DNA of 40,254 nucleotides from an uncultured Bacteroidales bacterium (GTDB lineage: Bacteria; Bacteroidota; Bacteroidia; Bacteroidales; Bacteroidaceae), in contig CADBWR010000042.1 of NCBI GenBank assembly GCA_902798425.1, positions 1 through 40,254 on the forward strand, in the 5' to 3' direction. Below, in pieces: positions 24,514 to 33,304 of this stretch. Each line of letters opens with the position of its first letter. Position 1 is the stretch's first letter. The translations under genes and the position numbers were made by a program. Under the pieces are notes generated by a model. It made no database searches and was not told the origin of the DNA. It saw nothing but the letters and a program-made list of their open reading frames with translations.

Positions 24514-25598
24514 GAATACTGCTCATAGGCGAATACAGCAACGTCCACTGGACTTTGGCACAAGGACTGAGAAAACTTGGCCATGAGGTGTGCGTCATTT
24601 CCAATGGAGATTTCTGGAAGAATTATCCACGCGATATTGATGTGGCACGAACACCAGGGAAACTTGGTGGCATAAGACTGTTGCTCAAGCTCTGGTCCAT
24701 ATTGCCCAAAATGCGTGGCTACGACGTAGTCCAACTCATTAACCCCATGTTCTTTGAACTGAAGGCTGAGCGACTGTTCTGGTTCTACCGCTATCTGCGC
24801 AAGCACAATAAGCGTGTTTTTCTCGGCGCTTTCGGAATGGACTTCTATTGGGTACACGAGTGCATAGAACACAAGCCATTACGATATAGCGACTTCAACA
24901 TTGGTGAGAAACTGCGCACCAATGAGGATGCCATGAAGGAGCGTGCAGACTGGCTAGGAACTGCGAAAGAGCGTCTGAACAAGTTGATTGCCAACGACTG
25001 CGACGGCATCGTGACAGGGCTTTACGAATATGATGTCTGCTACAGACCCTTGTTCCCTGAAAAAACTTGCTTCATTCCTTTCCCCATTAACCCCATTCAA
25101 TCCATTAACCCCATAACATCTTCTCAAAAACTACGCATTTTCATTGGCATTAGCAAGCAACGCTCTGCCTACAAAGGTACTGATATTATGCTGAAGGCTG
25201 CTGAGGCCATCGCCAGCAAATACCCAGAACAAGTTGTCTTGAAAAAAGCAGAAGGTGTCCCCTTTGCAGAATACCAGCAGATGATGGACTCGAGCGACAT
25301 CCTGCTTGACCAGCTATACAGCTATACACCAGCCATGAATGCTTTGTTGGCCATGTCGAAAGGTATTGTTGTCGTGGGCGGTGGCGAGCCAGAAAACTAC
25401 GAGATTATCCACGAGACGGGACTGCGCCCCATCATCAATGTCGAGCCCACCTACGAGAGCGTCTATCACGAACTGGAGCAGTTGGTGTTGCACCCTGAAC
25501 GTATTCCTGAACTGAAACACCAAAGCATAGAGTACATAAAAAAGCATCACGACTTTGTGAAAGTCGCGATGCAATACGTTGATTTCTGGAATCGTTGA
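24510..25598 (+). CDS. Glycosyltransferase, GT-B type (GT4-like)
   Basis: 362 aa from the ATG at 24510, which overlaps the previous stop (ATGA); the longer frame upstream is a shadow of the preceding gene. MRILLIGEYSNVHWTLAQGLRKLGHEV is a GT-B N-terminal Rossmann start, and the C-terminal domain shows LRIFIGISKQRSAYKGTDIMLKAAEAI and SDILLDQLYSYTPAMNALLAMSKGIVVVGGGEPENYE, the donor-binding half. The interdomain stretch PINPIQSINPI is encoded by two 13-bp direct repeats (25084-25096 and 25102-25114). It is the last gene of the operon and stops 3 bp before the convergent rpsP stop, leaving no room for a terminator between them. Confidence 0.87.
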   Translation: MRILLIGEYSNVHWTLAQGLRKLGHEVCVISNGDFWKNYPRDIDVARTPGKLGGIRLLLKLWSILPKMRGYDVVQLINPMFFELKAERLFWFYRYLRKHNKRVFLGAFGMDFYWVHECIEHKPLRYSDFNIGEKLRTNEDAMKERADWLGTAKERLNKLIANDCDGIVTGLYEYDVCYRPLFPEKTCFIPFPINPIQSINPITSSQKLRIFIGISKQRSAYKGTDIMLKAAEAIASKYPEQVVLKKAEGVPFAEYQQMMDSSDILLDQLYSYTPAMNALLAMSKGIVVVGGGEPENYEIIHETGLRPIINVEPTYESVYHELEQLVLHPERIPELKHQSIEYIKKHHDFVKVAMQYVDFWNR

Positions 25599-25601
25599 TG
25601 A

Positions 25602-26168
25602 TTACTCAGCAGCAGGAGCTTCAGCAGCAGCCTCCTCAGCGGCGGGAGCCTCCTGAGCAGCAGCTTCGGCAGCGGCAGCAGCCTCGGCCTCAGCCTTTGC
25701 GGCAGCCTCAGCAGCCTTCTTCTCAGCTACCTTCTTAGCAATCTCCTCGTTCAGTTTCTTCTCCTGAGCCAGTTCCTTTTCAGCAGCATCCTTCTTAGCT
25801 TTAGCCTCGTCAGCAGCGACCTTCTCCAGGCCCTTCTGCTTATCAGCCTTCCATGCATCAAACTTCTTCTGTGCTGTAGCCTCGTCGAAAGCACCCTTCT
25901 TGACACCACCCTTCAAGTGTTTCATCAGGTAAACGCCTTCACGGCTAAGGATGTTACGAACAGTGTCTGTAGGCTGTGCACCAGTCTCGACCCAATAGAG
26001 TGCACGCTCGAAATTAAGGTCTACTGTGGCAGGGTTGGTGTTTGGGTTGTACGTACCAATCTTCTCAGTAAAACGACCATCACGTGGTGCACGAGCGTCA
26101 GCGATAACGATGCGGTAGAAAGCATAACTCTTACGTCCGCCGCGCTGCAATCTGATTTTTGTTGCCAT
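25602..26168 (-). CDS. rpsP: 30S ribosomal protein S16 with long acidic tail
   Basis: 188 aa. The first 80 residues are standard S16 ([42 protein letters not shown]). The last 100 residues are a Lys/Glu then Ala/Glu-rich helix ([20 protein letters not shown]... ending APAAE), the extension usual in Bacteroidetes S16. It is a single gene, with a -7 box TACCTTTG (minus, 26235-26242). Confidence 0.97.
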   Translation of the reverse strand: MATKIRLQRGGRKSYAFYRIVIADARAPRDGRFTEKIGTYNPNTNPATVDLNFERALYWVETGAQPTDTVRNILSREGVYLMKHLKGGVKKGAFDEATAQKKFDAWKADKQKGLEKVAADEAKAKKDAAEKELAQEKKLNEEIAKKVAEKKAAEAAAKAEAEAAAAAEAAAQEAPAAEEAAAEAPAAE

Positions 26169-26234
26169 TGTCTAAATGTTTGTTTTTTAATTGTTTAACT
26201 TTAATTTCCTGCTCTTATCTCGTAAAAGCGGGTG

Positions 26235-26355
26235 CAAAGGTACAACATTTTTATCATTCTACCAAATATTTATATAAAAATATGTACTCGCGCAAACGTT
26301 AACGGGAAAAAAAACGATTAATAATTGCATATTTGAAAAAGAAATACTAACTTTG
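26235..26355. promoter_or_regulatory. Divergent promoters rpsP / uxaB with AACGTTAAC box
   Basis: Minus TACCTTTG at 26235-26242 serves rpsP. Plus TAACTTTG at 26348-26355 serves uxaB. AACGTTAAC at 26295-26303 lies between them, about 45 bp upstream of the uxaB -7 box, and resembles a LacI-family operator, plausible for a hexuronate gene. Confidence 0.55.
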
Positions 26356-26399
26356 CATTATCATTTAAAACAAACTATCAAACAATAAAGCAAACAATT

Positions 26400-27842
26400 A
26401 TGTTAAAGCCGTTAAACAAACACTTCGCTCCAAAGAGCGTCATGCCTGAAAAGGTTATTCAGTTTGGTGAGGGTAACTTCCTCCGCGCATTTGTTGATTG
26501 GATTATTTGGAACATGGACCAAAAGACCATTTTCAATGGTTCAGTTGTAGTCGTACAGCCCATCGACAAGGGTATGGTCGACTGGTTGAACGGTCAAGAC
26601 TGCCTGTACCACGTCAATCTGCAGGGGCGTGAGAACGGTAAGCCTGTCAACACGCTGGAGCGCATCGACGTTATCAGCCGTGCGCTGAACCCCTACTCTC
26701 AGAACGACGCTTTCATGGCTTTGGCCGACCAGCCTGAGATTCGCTTTGTCATTTCTAACACAACAGAGGCTGGTATCGCTTTCGACCCCACTTGTAAGCT
26801 GGAGGACAAGCCTGCTTCAAGCTATCCTGGCAAGCTGGTTCAGCTGCTGTATCGTCGTTGGCAGACCTTCAATGGTGATCCCTCAAAGGGACTTATCATC
26901 TTCCCTTGCGAGCTCATCTTCCTCAACGGCCACGTGCTGAAGGATTGCATCAATAAATATATAGAACTGTGGCAGTTGCCTGCTGACTTCAAGAAATGGT
27001 TCGACGAGTGCTGCGGTGTCTATGCTACTCTGGTAGACCGCATCGTTCCTGGCTTCCCCCGCAAGGAGATTGCCGAGATTCAGGAGAAGGTGGGCTATCG
27101 CGACAACCTCGTCGTACAGGCTGAGACTTTCCACCTGTGGGTCATCGAGGCTCCGAAGGAAATTGAGAAGGAGTTCCCTGCTGACAAGGCTGGCCTGCAC
27201 GTGCTGTTCGTTCCCTCTGAGGAGCCTTACCACAAGCGCAAGGTGACGCTGCTCAACGGCCCGCACACCGTGCTCTCTCCTGTTGCCTTCCTAAGTGGTA
27301 TCAACATCGTTCGCGATGCTTGCAACCACGAAGTTATCTCAAAATATATCCACAAGGTACAGTTCGACGAGCTCATGCAAACCCTCGACCTGCCTATGGA
27401 AGAGTTGGAGAAGTTTGCCGGCGACGTGCTGGAGCGCTTTGACAACCCCTTCGTAGACCATCAGGTGACGAGCATCATGCTCAACTCATTCCCCAAGTTC
27501 CAGGCTCGCGACCTGCCCGGCGTGAAGACCTATCTGGAGCGCAAGGGCGAGCTGCCTAATGGTCTTGTCTTCGGTCTGGCTGCCATCATCACCTACTACA
27601 AGGGTGGCAAGCGTGCCGATGGTGTGGAGATTGTTCCCAACGACGACCAGAAGATTATGGACCTGCTGAAGGAGCTGTGGGCTACTGGCGACACACAGAA
27701 GGTGGCTGACGGTGTACTCGGTGCTGAGTTCATCTGGCAGGAGGACCTCAACAAGATTGCCGGTCTCAACCAGATGGTCAAGCTCTACCTCGACCTCATT
27801 CAGGAGAAGGGCATGCTCGAAGCTGTCAAGACCATTCTCTAA
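26400..27842 (+). CDS. uxaB: Tagaturonate reductase (altronate oxidoreductase)
   Basis: 480 aa, long-chain mannitol dehydrogenase family. The N-terminal NAD-binding stretch VIQFGEGNFLRAFVDWIIWNMDQKT is characteristic of UxaB. The catalytic-domain part is seen in VTLLNGPHTVLSPVAFLSG (Lys-x-x-x-x-N-x-x-H-type motif: KVTLLNGPH). It reduces D-tagaturonate to D-altronate with NADH in galacturonate (pectin) use. The gene stands alone; other uxa/kdg genes are not in the window. A strong terminator follows. Confidence 0.93.
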   Translation: MLKPLNKHFAPKSVMPEKVIQFGEGNFLRAFVDWIIWNMDQKTIFNGSVVVVQPIDKGMVDWLNGQDCLYHVNLQGRENGKPVNTLERIDVISRALNPYSQNDAFMALADQPEIRFVISNTTEAGIAFDPTCKLEDKPASSYPGKLVQLLYRRWQTFNGDPSKGLIIFPCELIFLNGHVLKDCINKYIELWQLPADFKKWFDECCGVYATLVDRIVPGFPRKEIAEIQEKVGYRDNLVVQAETFHLWVIEAPKEIEKEFPADKAGLHVLFVPSEEPYHKRKVTLLNGPHTVLSPVAFLSGINIVRDACNHEVISKYIHKVQFDELMQTLDLPMEELEKFAGDVLERFDNPFVDHQVTSIMLNSFPKFQARDLPGVKTYLERKGELPNGLVFGLAAIITYYKGGKRADGVEIVPNDDQKIMDLLKELWATGDTQKVADGVLGAEFIWQEDLNKIAGLNQMVKLYLDLIQEKGMLEAVKTIL

Positions 27843-27870
27843 GCAACAAACAACCCATCAATAGAAACGA

Positions 27871-27905
27871 GGGACACATCATCGAATGTGTCTCCCGCTT
27901 TTTTC
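27871..27905 (+). terminator. Terminator of uxaB
   Basis: GGGACACAT / ATGTGTCTCCC stem around CATCGA, then CTTTTTTCTTTTC. Confidence 0.8.
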
Positions 27906-27933
27906 TTTTCTTTATCGGACGGAACTGACTGCC

Positions 27934-28953
27934 TTATGGTAAGTCTGAATAGCGCTTGCGACCCTTGACATAGTACTGCCACAACAAGGAGAAGGGACGA
28001 CGTTGAGGCACGCGCTCTTCAGTGCGCGTGGTCTGAATCCGTTCACGGTCGGCATCGAAGTCCTTGCGCCAGCGCTTGAAGGCTCGGCGTGCACGGAAGA
28101 TGGCCTTGAAGTCACCCCAGTTGTGTTTCAGAATCAGCATCTCCCAAGCTGCGAGGTAGTCCAGGAACCAACGAACACGCATGACATGGTGCAGCTCTTC
28201 GTCGGGCAGACACTTATAGAGCATCGTCAGGTTGTTGCGGAAATTGAGAAACGTCTTCATAGGGTTCGACTTAGGCAGTGTACCGCCACCAACATGATAG
28301 ACAAACGACTCTGGCAGACAATAAATCCTACGACCGCTGATACGCAGTCGCCAGCAGAGGTCTATCTCCTCGTTGTGGGCAAAGAAACGACCATCTAATC
28401 CGCCGACATTCCAGTAGTCCTTCGAGCGTATCATCAGCGCAGCACCGGTAGCCCACAGAATATCCGTGGCATAGTCGTACTGGCCGTTGTCCTCCTCGAC
28501 GGTCTCGAAGATGCGCCCGCGACAGAATGGGTAGCCGTAGCGGTCTATGTATCCCCCACTCGCCCCTGCATACTCGAACATATCCTTATTATATATAGAG
28601 AGCAGCTTGGGCTGACAGGCTGCCACCTCCGGGTGCACGTCCATAAACTCTATCAGCGGAGTGAGCCAGTGGTGGGTCACCTCAATGTCCGAGTTCAGTA
28701 GCAAATAGTATTCGGCATCTATCTTCCTCAGCGCCTTGTTATAGCCGTCGGCAAAACCCCAGTTCTTGTCCAACACGATGGTCTTGCACTCCGGGAAATC
28801 GCGATGCAGCAGGTCCAGCGAGTCATCCGTCGACGCATTGTCGGCGACATAGACCGTGGCCTCGTCGCGCGAGTAGTTGAGCACAGTAGGCAGATACTGG
28901 TGCAGCATCTTGGCACCGTTCCAGTTCAATATGACGATAGCAACCTTATCCAT
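27934..28953 (-). CDS. Glycosyltransferase family 2 (rhamnosyltransferase-like)
   Basis: 339 aa. KVAIVILNWNGAKMLHQYLPTVL, VYVADNASTDDS and KNWGFADGYNKAL are the N-terminal GT-A motifs; LLLNSDIEV is the DxD-type site, and WATGAALMIRSKDYWNVGGLDGRFFAHNEEIDLCWR is the acceptor-side ED motif of the rhamnosyltransferase-like subgroup. It probably builds cell-envelope glycans at the cytoplasmic face. It is downstream of mtaB by 15 bp in the same direction. Four 8-bp tandem repeats fill the space just before its ATG, where a ribosome binding site would be. Confidence 0.9.
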   Translation of the reverse strand: MDKVAIVILNWNGAKMLHQYLPTVLNYSRDEATVYVADNASTDDSLDLLHRDFPECKTIVLDKNWGFADGYNKALRKIDAEYYLLLNSDIEVTHHWLTPLIEFMDVHPEVAACQPKLLSIYNKDMFEYAGASGGYIDRYGYPFCRGRIFETVEEDNGQYDYATDILWATGAALMIRSKDYWNVGGLDGRFFAHNEEIDLCWRLRISGRRIYCLPESFVYHVGGGTLPKSNPMKTFLNFRNNLTMLYKCLPDEELHHVMRVRWFLDYLAAWEMLILKHNWGDFKAIFRARRAFKRWRKDFDADRERIQTTRTEERVPQRRPFSLLWQYYVKGRKRYSDLP

Positions 28954-28957
28954 AATA

Positions 28958-28989
28958 CTCTCAATCTCTCAATGTCTCAATGTCTCAAT
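28958..28989 (-). repeat. Tandem 8-bp array (4 units) between mtaB and the glycosyltransferase gene
   Basis: Plus-strand units CTCTCAAT, CTCTCAAT, GTCTCAAT, GTCTCAAT. The array supplies the last codons and stop of mtaB (ending ETLRH) and ends 4 bp from the downstream ATG at 28953, so changes in unit number would alter both the MtaB tail and the leader of the next gene. Confidence 0.75.
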
Positions 28990-30369
28990 TTCCAAAGCCC
29001 GAAGAGCAGTCTTGTCGTGGTTGAAGTCACCTAGACGGACCTTCATCAACTGGTTGTCGTATTCCTCACGAGCCAAGGCGGCAGGCAACTCCACACGGAT
29101 GTAGTTCTTTGTAAAACCGTGCATAGCCTTGCCACGCGGTGCTTTCTCAAAGAGCACTTCAGCCTCAGTGCCCATATAGTGTTCATAGAAGGTGTGCGTC
29201 TTTTCGTCAGACAGCGTCAGCAGTCGCTGACTACGCACCTTTTTGTCTACATCCGCTACCACATACGGTATCTTGAGGGCTGACGTTCCAGGACGCTCAG
29301 AATACGGGAAGACATGCAACTGCGTAACGTCCAGGTTGCGCAGAAACGCGTAGGTCTCCTCGAAACACTCGGAGGTCTCGCCTCTACACCCCACCATTAC
29401 ATCCACACCAATAAACGCGTCGGGCATCACCTCCTTGATACGATGTATCTTTTCTGCAAACACCTGACGATCGTAGTGGCGGTGCATCAACTTCAGCACA
29501 GTATCACTGCCGCTCTGCAGGGGAATATGGTAGTGTGGCATGAAGGCACGACTCTGGGCACAGTAGTCTATCAACTCGTCGCTGATCAGGTCGGGTTCCA
29601 AACTGCTGATGCGGTAACGGCTAATACCTTCGACTGCATCCAGCGCCTTGACCAAATCCACAAAACGTTCTCCTGTCGTCTTGCCGAAGTCACCAATGTT
29701 CACACCCGTCAGCACAATCTCCTTGCCACCTTCACGAGCAGCCTCCTCAGCCTGAGCCACCAGCGAGGCAATAGTCGGATTGCGACTGAAGCCACGGGCA
29801 TAAGGAATGGTACAATAAGTACAAAAGTAGTCGCAACCATCCTGCACCTTCAAGAAGTAGCGCGTCCTGTTGCCTCGTGAACAGCTAGGTGCAAAGCTCT
29901 TGATGTCCTTCGTCTTCTCCGTCTTGTACTTCGCGCCCATTGCGTTTTTTCCGTCGCTCGCATCCTGTTCGCCTTTATCGTAGGCCGCGACAGCGTCGCG
30001 ACAAACAAATTCCTCCGAAAGGAACTGCACCAAATTGGCCTTCTCATTTGATCCCAGCACCAGGTCTACCCCTTCTATCTTACTGATGCGCTCTGGCTCC
30101 AGCTGAGCATAACAACCCGTCACAACAACAAAGGCGCCAGGATTCTGGCGCACTAGCCGATGGATGGCTTGACGACACTTATGGTCAGCCACGTCAGTCA
30201 CCGAACAGGTATTGATCAGACAGATGTCTGCCTGTTCGCCCTTAGCGGCAGTCACCACACCCATTTCACTAAGCATCTTGGCAAAAGTCGAGGTCTCTGA
30301 GAAGTTCAACTTACAGCCCAGCGTATAATAATTAGCCTTTTTCCCTTGAAAAGCAGATGTATCTATCAT
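28969..30369 (-). CDS. mtaB: tRNA threonylcarbamoyladenosine methylthiotransferase
   Basis: 466 aa from the ATG at 30369 (MIDTSAFQGKKANYYTLGCKLN); the longer frame is excluded because the promoter box (30399-30406) lies inside it. Domain order: N-terminal UPF0004 domain with LGCKLN, NTCSVTDVADHKC and VVTGCYAQ (auxiliary Fe-S cysteines), radical SAM core with QDGCDYFCTYCTIPYARG (CX3CX2C), and a C-terminal TRAM-like domain. It converts t6A37 to ms2t6A37 in tRNAs reading ANN codons. An insert around residues 145-165 (AAYDKGEQDASDGKNAMG) is longer than usual. The last codons come from a tandem repeat. Confidence 0.95.
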   Translation of the reverse strand: MIDTSAFQGKKANYYTLGCKLNFSETSTFAKMLSEMGVVTAAKGEQADICLINTCSVTDVADHKCRQAIHRLVRQNPGAFVVVTGCYAQLEPERISKIEGVDLVLGSNEKANLVQFLSEEFVCRDAVAAYDKGEQDASDGKNAMGAKYKTEKTKDIKSFAPSCSRGNRTRYFLKVQDGCDYFCTYCTIPYARGFSRNPTIASLVAQAEEAAREGGKEIVLTGVNIGDFGKTTGERFVDLVKALDAVEGISRYRISSLEPDLISDELIDYCAQSRAFMPHYHIPLQSGSDTVLKLMHRHYDRQVFAEKIHRIKEVMPDAFIGVDVMVGCRGETSECFEETYAFLRNLDVTQLHVFPYSERPGTSALKIPYVVADVDKKVRSQRLLTLSDEKTHTFYEHYMGTEAEVLFEKAPRGKAMHGFTKNYIRVELPAALAREEYDNQLMKVRLGDFNHDKTALRALEIETLRH

Positions 30370-30398
30370 ATAATAAATAAGGTGTCTTTTTCTTTTTG

Positions 30399-30406
30399 CA
30401 AAGGTA
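30399..30406 (-). promoter_or_regulatory. -7 box of mtaB
   Basis: TACCTTTG on the minus strand, 30 bp before the ATG. The stretch from here to 30675 (about 270 bp) is AT-rich with no gene seen. Confidence 0.6.
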
Positions 30407-30675
30407 CGAATAAGTGAGCGAAATGCCAAATTTATTTTAGTATTTCCGAACGAAAGAATGCGAAGCCACACTCTTTGAGAACCTTCGAGACGCAGTCTCA
30501 AAGAAACGCATTTTTTTCGTAATTTTCCCCATTTTTAGCAAAAATTCAATTGAGTGTAATTTCTATGAAAAATTTAACATTTCGTAATTCGTTGATTTTA
30601 AGCCACTTGCAAAAAAGTTACAAAAATAGACTAAAAAAAAACGCAAAAAAAGATACAACGTATCAAAAAAATGTC

Positions 30676-30683
30676 TAACTTTG
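30676..30683 (+). promoter_or_regulatory. -7 box of the small peptide gene
   Basis: TAACTTTG followed by CAGCG, 53 bp before the ATG at 30736. The same TAACTTTGCAGCG string occurs before cysK (31038-31050). Confidence 0.6.
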
Positions 30684-30735
30684 CAGCGTTTTAATAAACA
30701 AATGATTGTTTTACAGATTTAAAAAGCTTAGAAAA

Positions 30736-30867
30736 ATGAAGAAATTAGTATTTATGTTCGTTGCTGTTGCAGCTGTTGATTCAGATTCAATTGCTACTGT
30801 TGATACCGCTGAGGTTGACACTGTTGCTGCTGATAGCACTGCTGCTGATAGCACTGCTGCTGAGTAA
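30736..30867 (+). CDS. Small Ala/Asp-rich exported-type peptide (43 aa)
   Basis: MKKLVFMFVAVAAVDSDSIATVD..., ending in two DSTAA repeats. The start looks like a signal peptide (KK then a short hydrophobic run) but runs directly into the acidic repeat without a cleavage or lipobox Cys. Its own promoter and a very strong terminator (30902-30933) support a real and highly expressed transcript. Related small lipoproteins in Prevotella usually have a Cys after the hydrophobic part; I recall this pattern only in general, so a deletion in this copy is a suggestion. Confidence 0.6.
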   Translation: MKKLVFMFVAVAAVDSDSIATVDTAEVDTVAADSTAADSTAAE

Positions 30868-30901
30868 TTCAAGCACGAACTCAAAGAAATTGAGAGAAAA
30901 T

Positions 30902-30933
30902 GACGCCGGATTCATATCCGGCGTCTTTTTTTT
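30902..30933 (+). terminator. Strong terminator of the small peptide gene
   Basis: Perfect 10-bp stem GACGCCGGAT / ATCCGGCGTC, 4-nt loop, eight T. Confidence 0.92.
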
Positions 30934-31091
30934 GCTCTTACGTTCGGACAAAGAAACAATTATGAGAAATGTAAAATACCATGTTTATGGTATACGAATA
31001 ACGTGGGCTTAGTATTGTGGGAGTGGAAAAAAGGCTGTAACTTTGCAGCGTGAAATAATAATTAAGCATTAAACATTATATAAAAAGGATT

Positions 31092-32039
31092 ATGACAAAG
31101 ATTGCAAAGCAGCTGACTGAGCTCATCGGCAACACCCCACTCTTGGAGCTCAACAAGTATTCAACGGCTAAAGGTCTGGAGACTCCAGTGATAGCCAAAG
31201 TAGAGTTTTTCAACCCCGGCGGTAGCGTAAAAGACCGTATTGCACTGGCTATGATAGAAGACGCTGAGCAGAAGGGCATTCTGAAGCCTGGCGCCACCAT
31301 CATCGAGCCAACCAGCGGTAATACAGGTGTCGGTCTGGCACTGGTATCGGCCGTCAAGGGCTACCATCTTATCCTTACCATGCCCGAAACCATGAGCGTA
31401 GAGCGTCGTAATCTCGTCAAAGCGTACGGTGCTGAGGTGCGACTGACCTCTGGTAAAGACGGCATGCCAGGTGCCATCCGCGCCGCCGAGGAATTGCGCG
31501 ACAGCATTCCTGGCAGTGTCATCCTGCAACAGTTTGAGAACGAAGCCAACCCTGCTAAGCACTATGCCACGACAGGTCCTGAGATATGGCGCGACACCGA
31601 CGGCAAGGTAGACATCTTCATCGGTGGTGTAGGTACGGGTGGTACAATCAGCGGTACGGGAAAATACTTGAAGGAGCAGAACCCTAACGTAAAGGTAATT
31701 GCCGTGGAACCCAAGTCGAGTCCCGTGCTGAACGGCGGCCAGAGCGGCCCACACAAGATACAGGGTATCGGTGCCGGTTTCGTCCCCAAGACGTACAACG
31801 CCAACTACATCGACGAGGTGTTTGATGTAGAGAACGACGACGCCATCCGTACTGGACGTGAGATTGCGCAGTCGGAGGGTCTGCTGGTAGGTATCTCTGC
31901 CGGTGCAGCACTCTATGCTGCCATCCAAGTGGCCAAACGTCCTGAGAACAAAGGCAAGAAGATTGTCGTGCTGTTGCCTGACACGGGCGAGCGCTACCTC
32001 TCTACGGTGCTGTATGCTTTCGAGGACTATCCGCTGTAG
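31092..32039 (+). CDS. cysK: Cysteine synthase A (O-acetylserine sulfhydrylase)
   Basis: 315 aa. PLP enzyme of the beta-replacement family making L-cysteine from O-acetylserine and sulfide. PLP Lys is K47 in [11 protein letters not shown]; the substrate loop TSGNTG is at 74-79, and the phosphate-binding [10 protein letters not shown] lies near 176-186. Length and motifs are standard CysK. It is a single gene, promoter TAACTTTG at 31038-31045, with a terminator hairpin at 32061-32086. Confidence 0.97.
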   Translation: MTKIAKQLTELIGNTPLLELNKYSTAKGLETPVIAKVEFFNPGGSVKDRIALAMIEDAEQKGILKPGATIIEPTSGNTGVGLALVSAVKGYHLILTMPETMSVERRNLVKAYGAEVRLTSGKDGMPGAIRAAEELRDSIPGSVILQQFENEANPAKHYATTGPEIWRDTDGKVDIFIGGVGTGGTISGTGKYLKEQNPNVKVIAVEPKSSPVLNGGQSGPHKIQGIGAGFVPKTYNANYIDEVFDVENDDAIRTGREIAQSEGLLVGISAGAALYAAIQVAKRPENKGKKIVVLLPDTGERYLSTVLYAFEDYPL

Positions 32040-32060
32040 AGCCTACAAGCCTACCACCAA

Positions 32061-32118
32061 CCCCTCCCAAAAAGGAGGGGCTTTTTGATGCGCGCAACTC
32101 CCCTCCCTTCAGGGAGGG
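32061..32118. terminator. Paired C/G-rich hairpins between convergent cysK and the fucose operon
   Basis: CCCCTCC-caaaaa-GGAGGGG then CTTTTT (32061-32086) ends cysK. CCCTCCCT-TC-AGGGAGGG (32101-32118) lies just beyond. The pair is enclosed by CCTACC (32051) and GGTAGG (32125-32130), so the whole stretch looks like a palindromic interspersed repeat. Confidence 0.65.
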
Positions 32119-32130
32119 ACCGGGGGTAGG

Positions 32131-33300
32131 CTACAGGCCGGGGCGTCGTATGGTGAGTGGGATGGCTTCGGGATGAACGGTGACGAAGGCGGGGGCGTCG
32201 TCAACAACACATGCCAAGTAGCCTCCCCCACCCGCTCCTGGCATCTTATAGGCCAGCACGAGGTCTCGATAGCGTTCGATGTAGGACGGCACGGAACCCT
32301 GCACCATAGCGGGGAACATTACTACCTGGGCATGGAAACTGGCGGCATAAGCCTTTGCAAAGGCGGAGAGGTCGCGACGAAGGATGGCAGCCCAGCAGTC
32401 GTCTGCAGCCTGCGCCAAGGCACGCACCTTAGCCTCGGTGATATCCTTGCCTTCCAATACACTACAGCCTTGCTGACGGGGTTCCATGGGTATCATGACC
32501 AGATGATTTTCCAGCCAGCTAAGCACAGCCTCATCGTAGCACGTCTCTATCTTCTCCGGCCAGAAGCGGTTGTAGTAGTAGTGGCGACAGAGTCCAGGGA
32601 TGCAGATACCTATAGAGTCCTGTGCCCCACTGACGATGCCGTCGCTACGCTCCGGGTCGTTCTCAAAGCAGAACACCAGCTTGGCCAACATCTCCGGATC
32701 CATGTTAGGCAACTGGTACGGCCATATCTTCTTTATCATATTGCGCGTACTGGTGCTCAGTCCGCAGCGCTCACGGATGTCAAACGTCGGTTCCAGGGAG
32801 ATGGTCAGCGCCCACCCTGGTGCCATACACGACACGTAGGGCTGGTCTATCCACGTGCCGGCAAGATCCAGGCGTGTAGGAATCTGCGATGCCGTCTTCT
32901 TCAGGTCCGTCGACGAACGTGCCGCAAGTCCCTGCTGGGGTACCCTTTCCAGTACGACATACTCCATGCCGCGCTCATCGCAGAGTCGCCGCTTGTCATC
33001 GTTGCCGCCATCGCTGTTGACTACCAGAATGTCCGGTTTGACGATGTCCAGCGTGGGTAGGAAGTCGAGGATGCCGCTACCCTGATTGATGTAGGCCTCC
33101 TTGACATAGCGGATGCTCTTCACCATGAAGAGGCGTTCCTGTTCACTATATATCGTCTTGTGGTGCTTATAGCCCTCGATGGTTTTATCGGAACCGATGC
33201 CCACATACAAGTCGCCATACTGTGCTGCCTGTCGGAAAAACTCCACATGGCCGGAGTGCAGCAAATCGTAACAGCCGGAAACGAAGACTTTCTTATTCAT
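32131..33300 (-). CDS. Nucleotidyltransferase fused to a GHMP-kinase-like domain
   Basis: 389 aa. Residues 1-135 are a cytidylyltransferase-like fold: GCYDLLHSGH with the HxGH site (H15, H18) and the late ARSSTDLKK motif (ISSTxIR type, 127-135). Residues 141-389 resemble GHMP kinases: TRLDLAGTWIDQP (141-154) matches the substrate-binding start, and KMPGAGGGGYLACVV (355-360 glycine run) the C-terminal motif. The usual ATP loop P-x-x-x-G-L-G-S-S is not clear (LSTSTRN), so kinase activity is doubtful. It is the last gene of the fucose operon, 4 bp after the symporter stop. A role in activating a sugar phosphate, analogous to the Bacteroides FKP kinase/pyrophosphorylase but with a different first domain, is inferred. 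Confidence 0.8.
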   Translation of the reverse strand: MNKKVFVSGCYDLLHSGHVEFFRQAAQYGDLYVGIGSDKTIEGYKHHKTIYSEQERLFMVKSIRYVKEAYINQGSGILDFLPTLDIVKPDILVVNSDGGNDDKRRLCDERGMEYVVLERVPQQGLAARSSTDLKKTASQIPTRLDLAGTWIDQPYVSCMAPGWALTISLEPTFDIRERCGLSTSTRNMIKKIWPYQLPNMDPEMLAKLVFCFENDPERSDGIVSGAQDSIGICIPGLCRHYYYNRFWPEKIETCYDEAVLSWLENHLVMIPMEPRQQGCSVLEGKDITEAKVRALAQAADDCWAAILRRDLSAFAKAYAASFHAQVVMFPAMVQGSVPSYIERYRDLVLAYKMPGAGGGGYLACVVDDAPAFVTVHPEAIPLTIRRPGL

Positions 33301-33304
33301 TGCG

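Noticed and set aside
28003-28398. 131-aa plus-strand frame opposite the glycosyltransferase
   Set aside because: Shadow of the minus-strand gene, which has full GT2 motifs.
32173-33060. 295-aa plus-strand frame opposite the nucleotidyltransferase-GHMP gene
   Set aside because: Antisense shadow; the minus frame has clear motifs and operon context.
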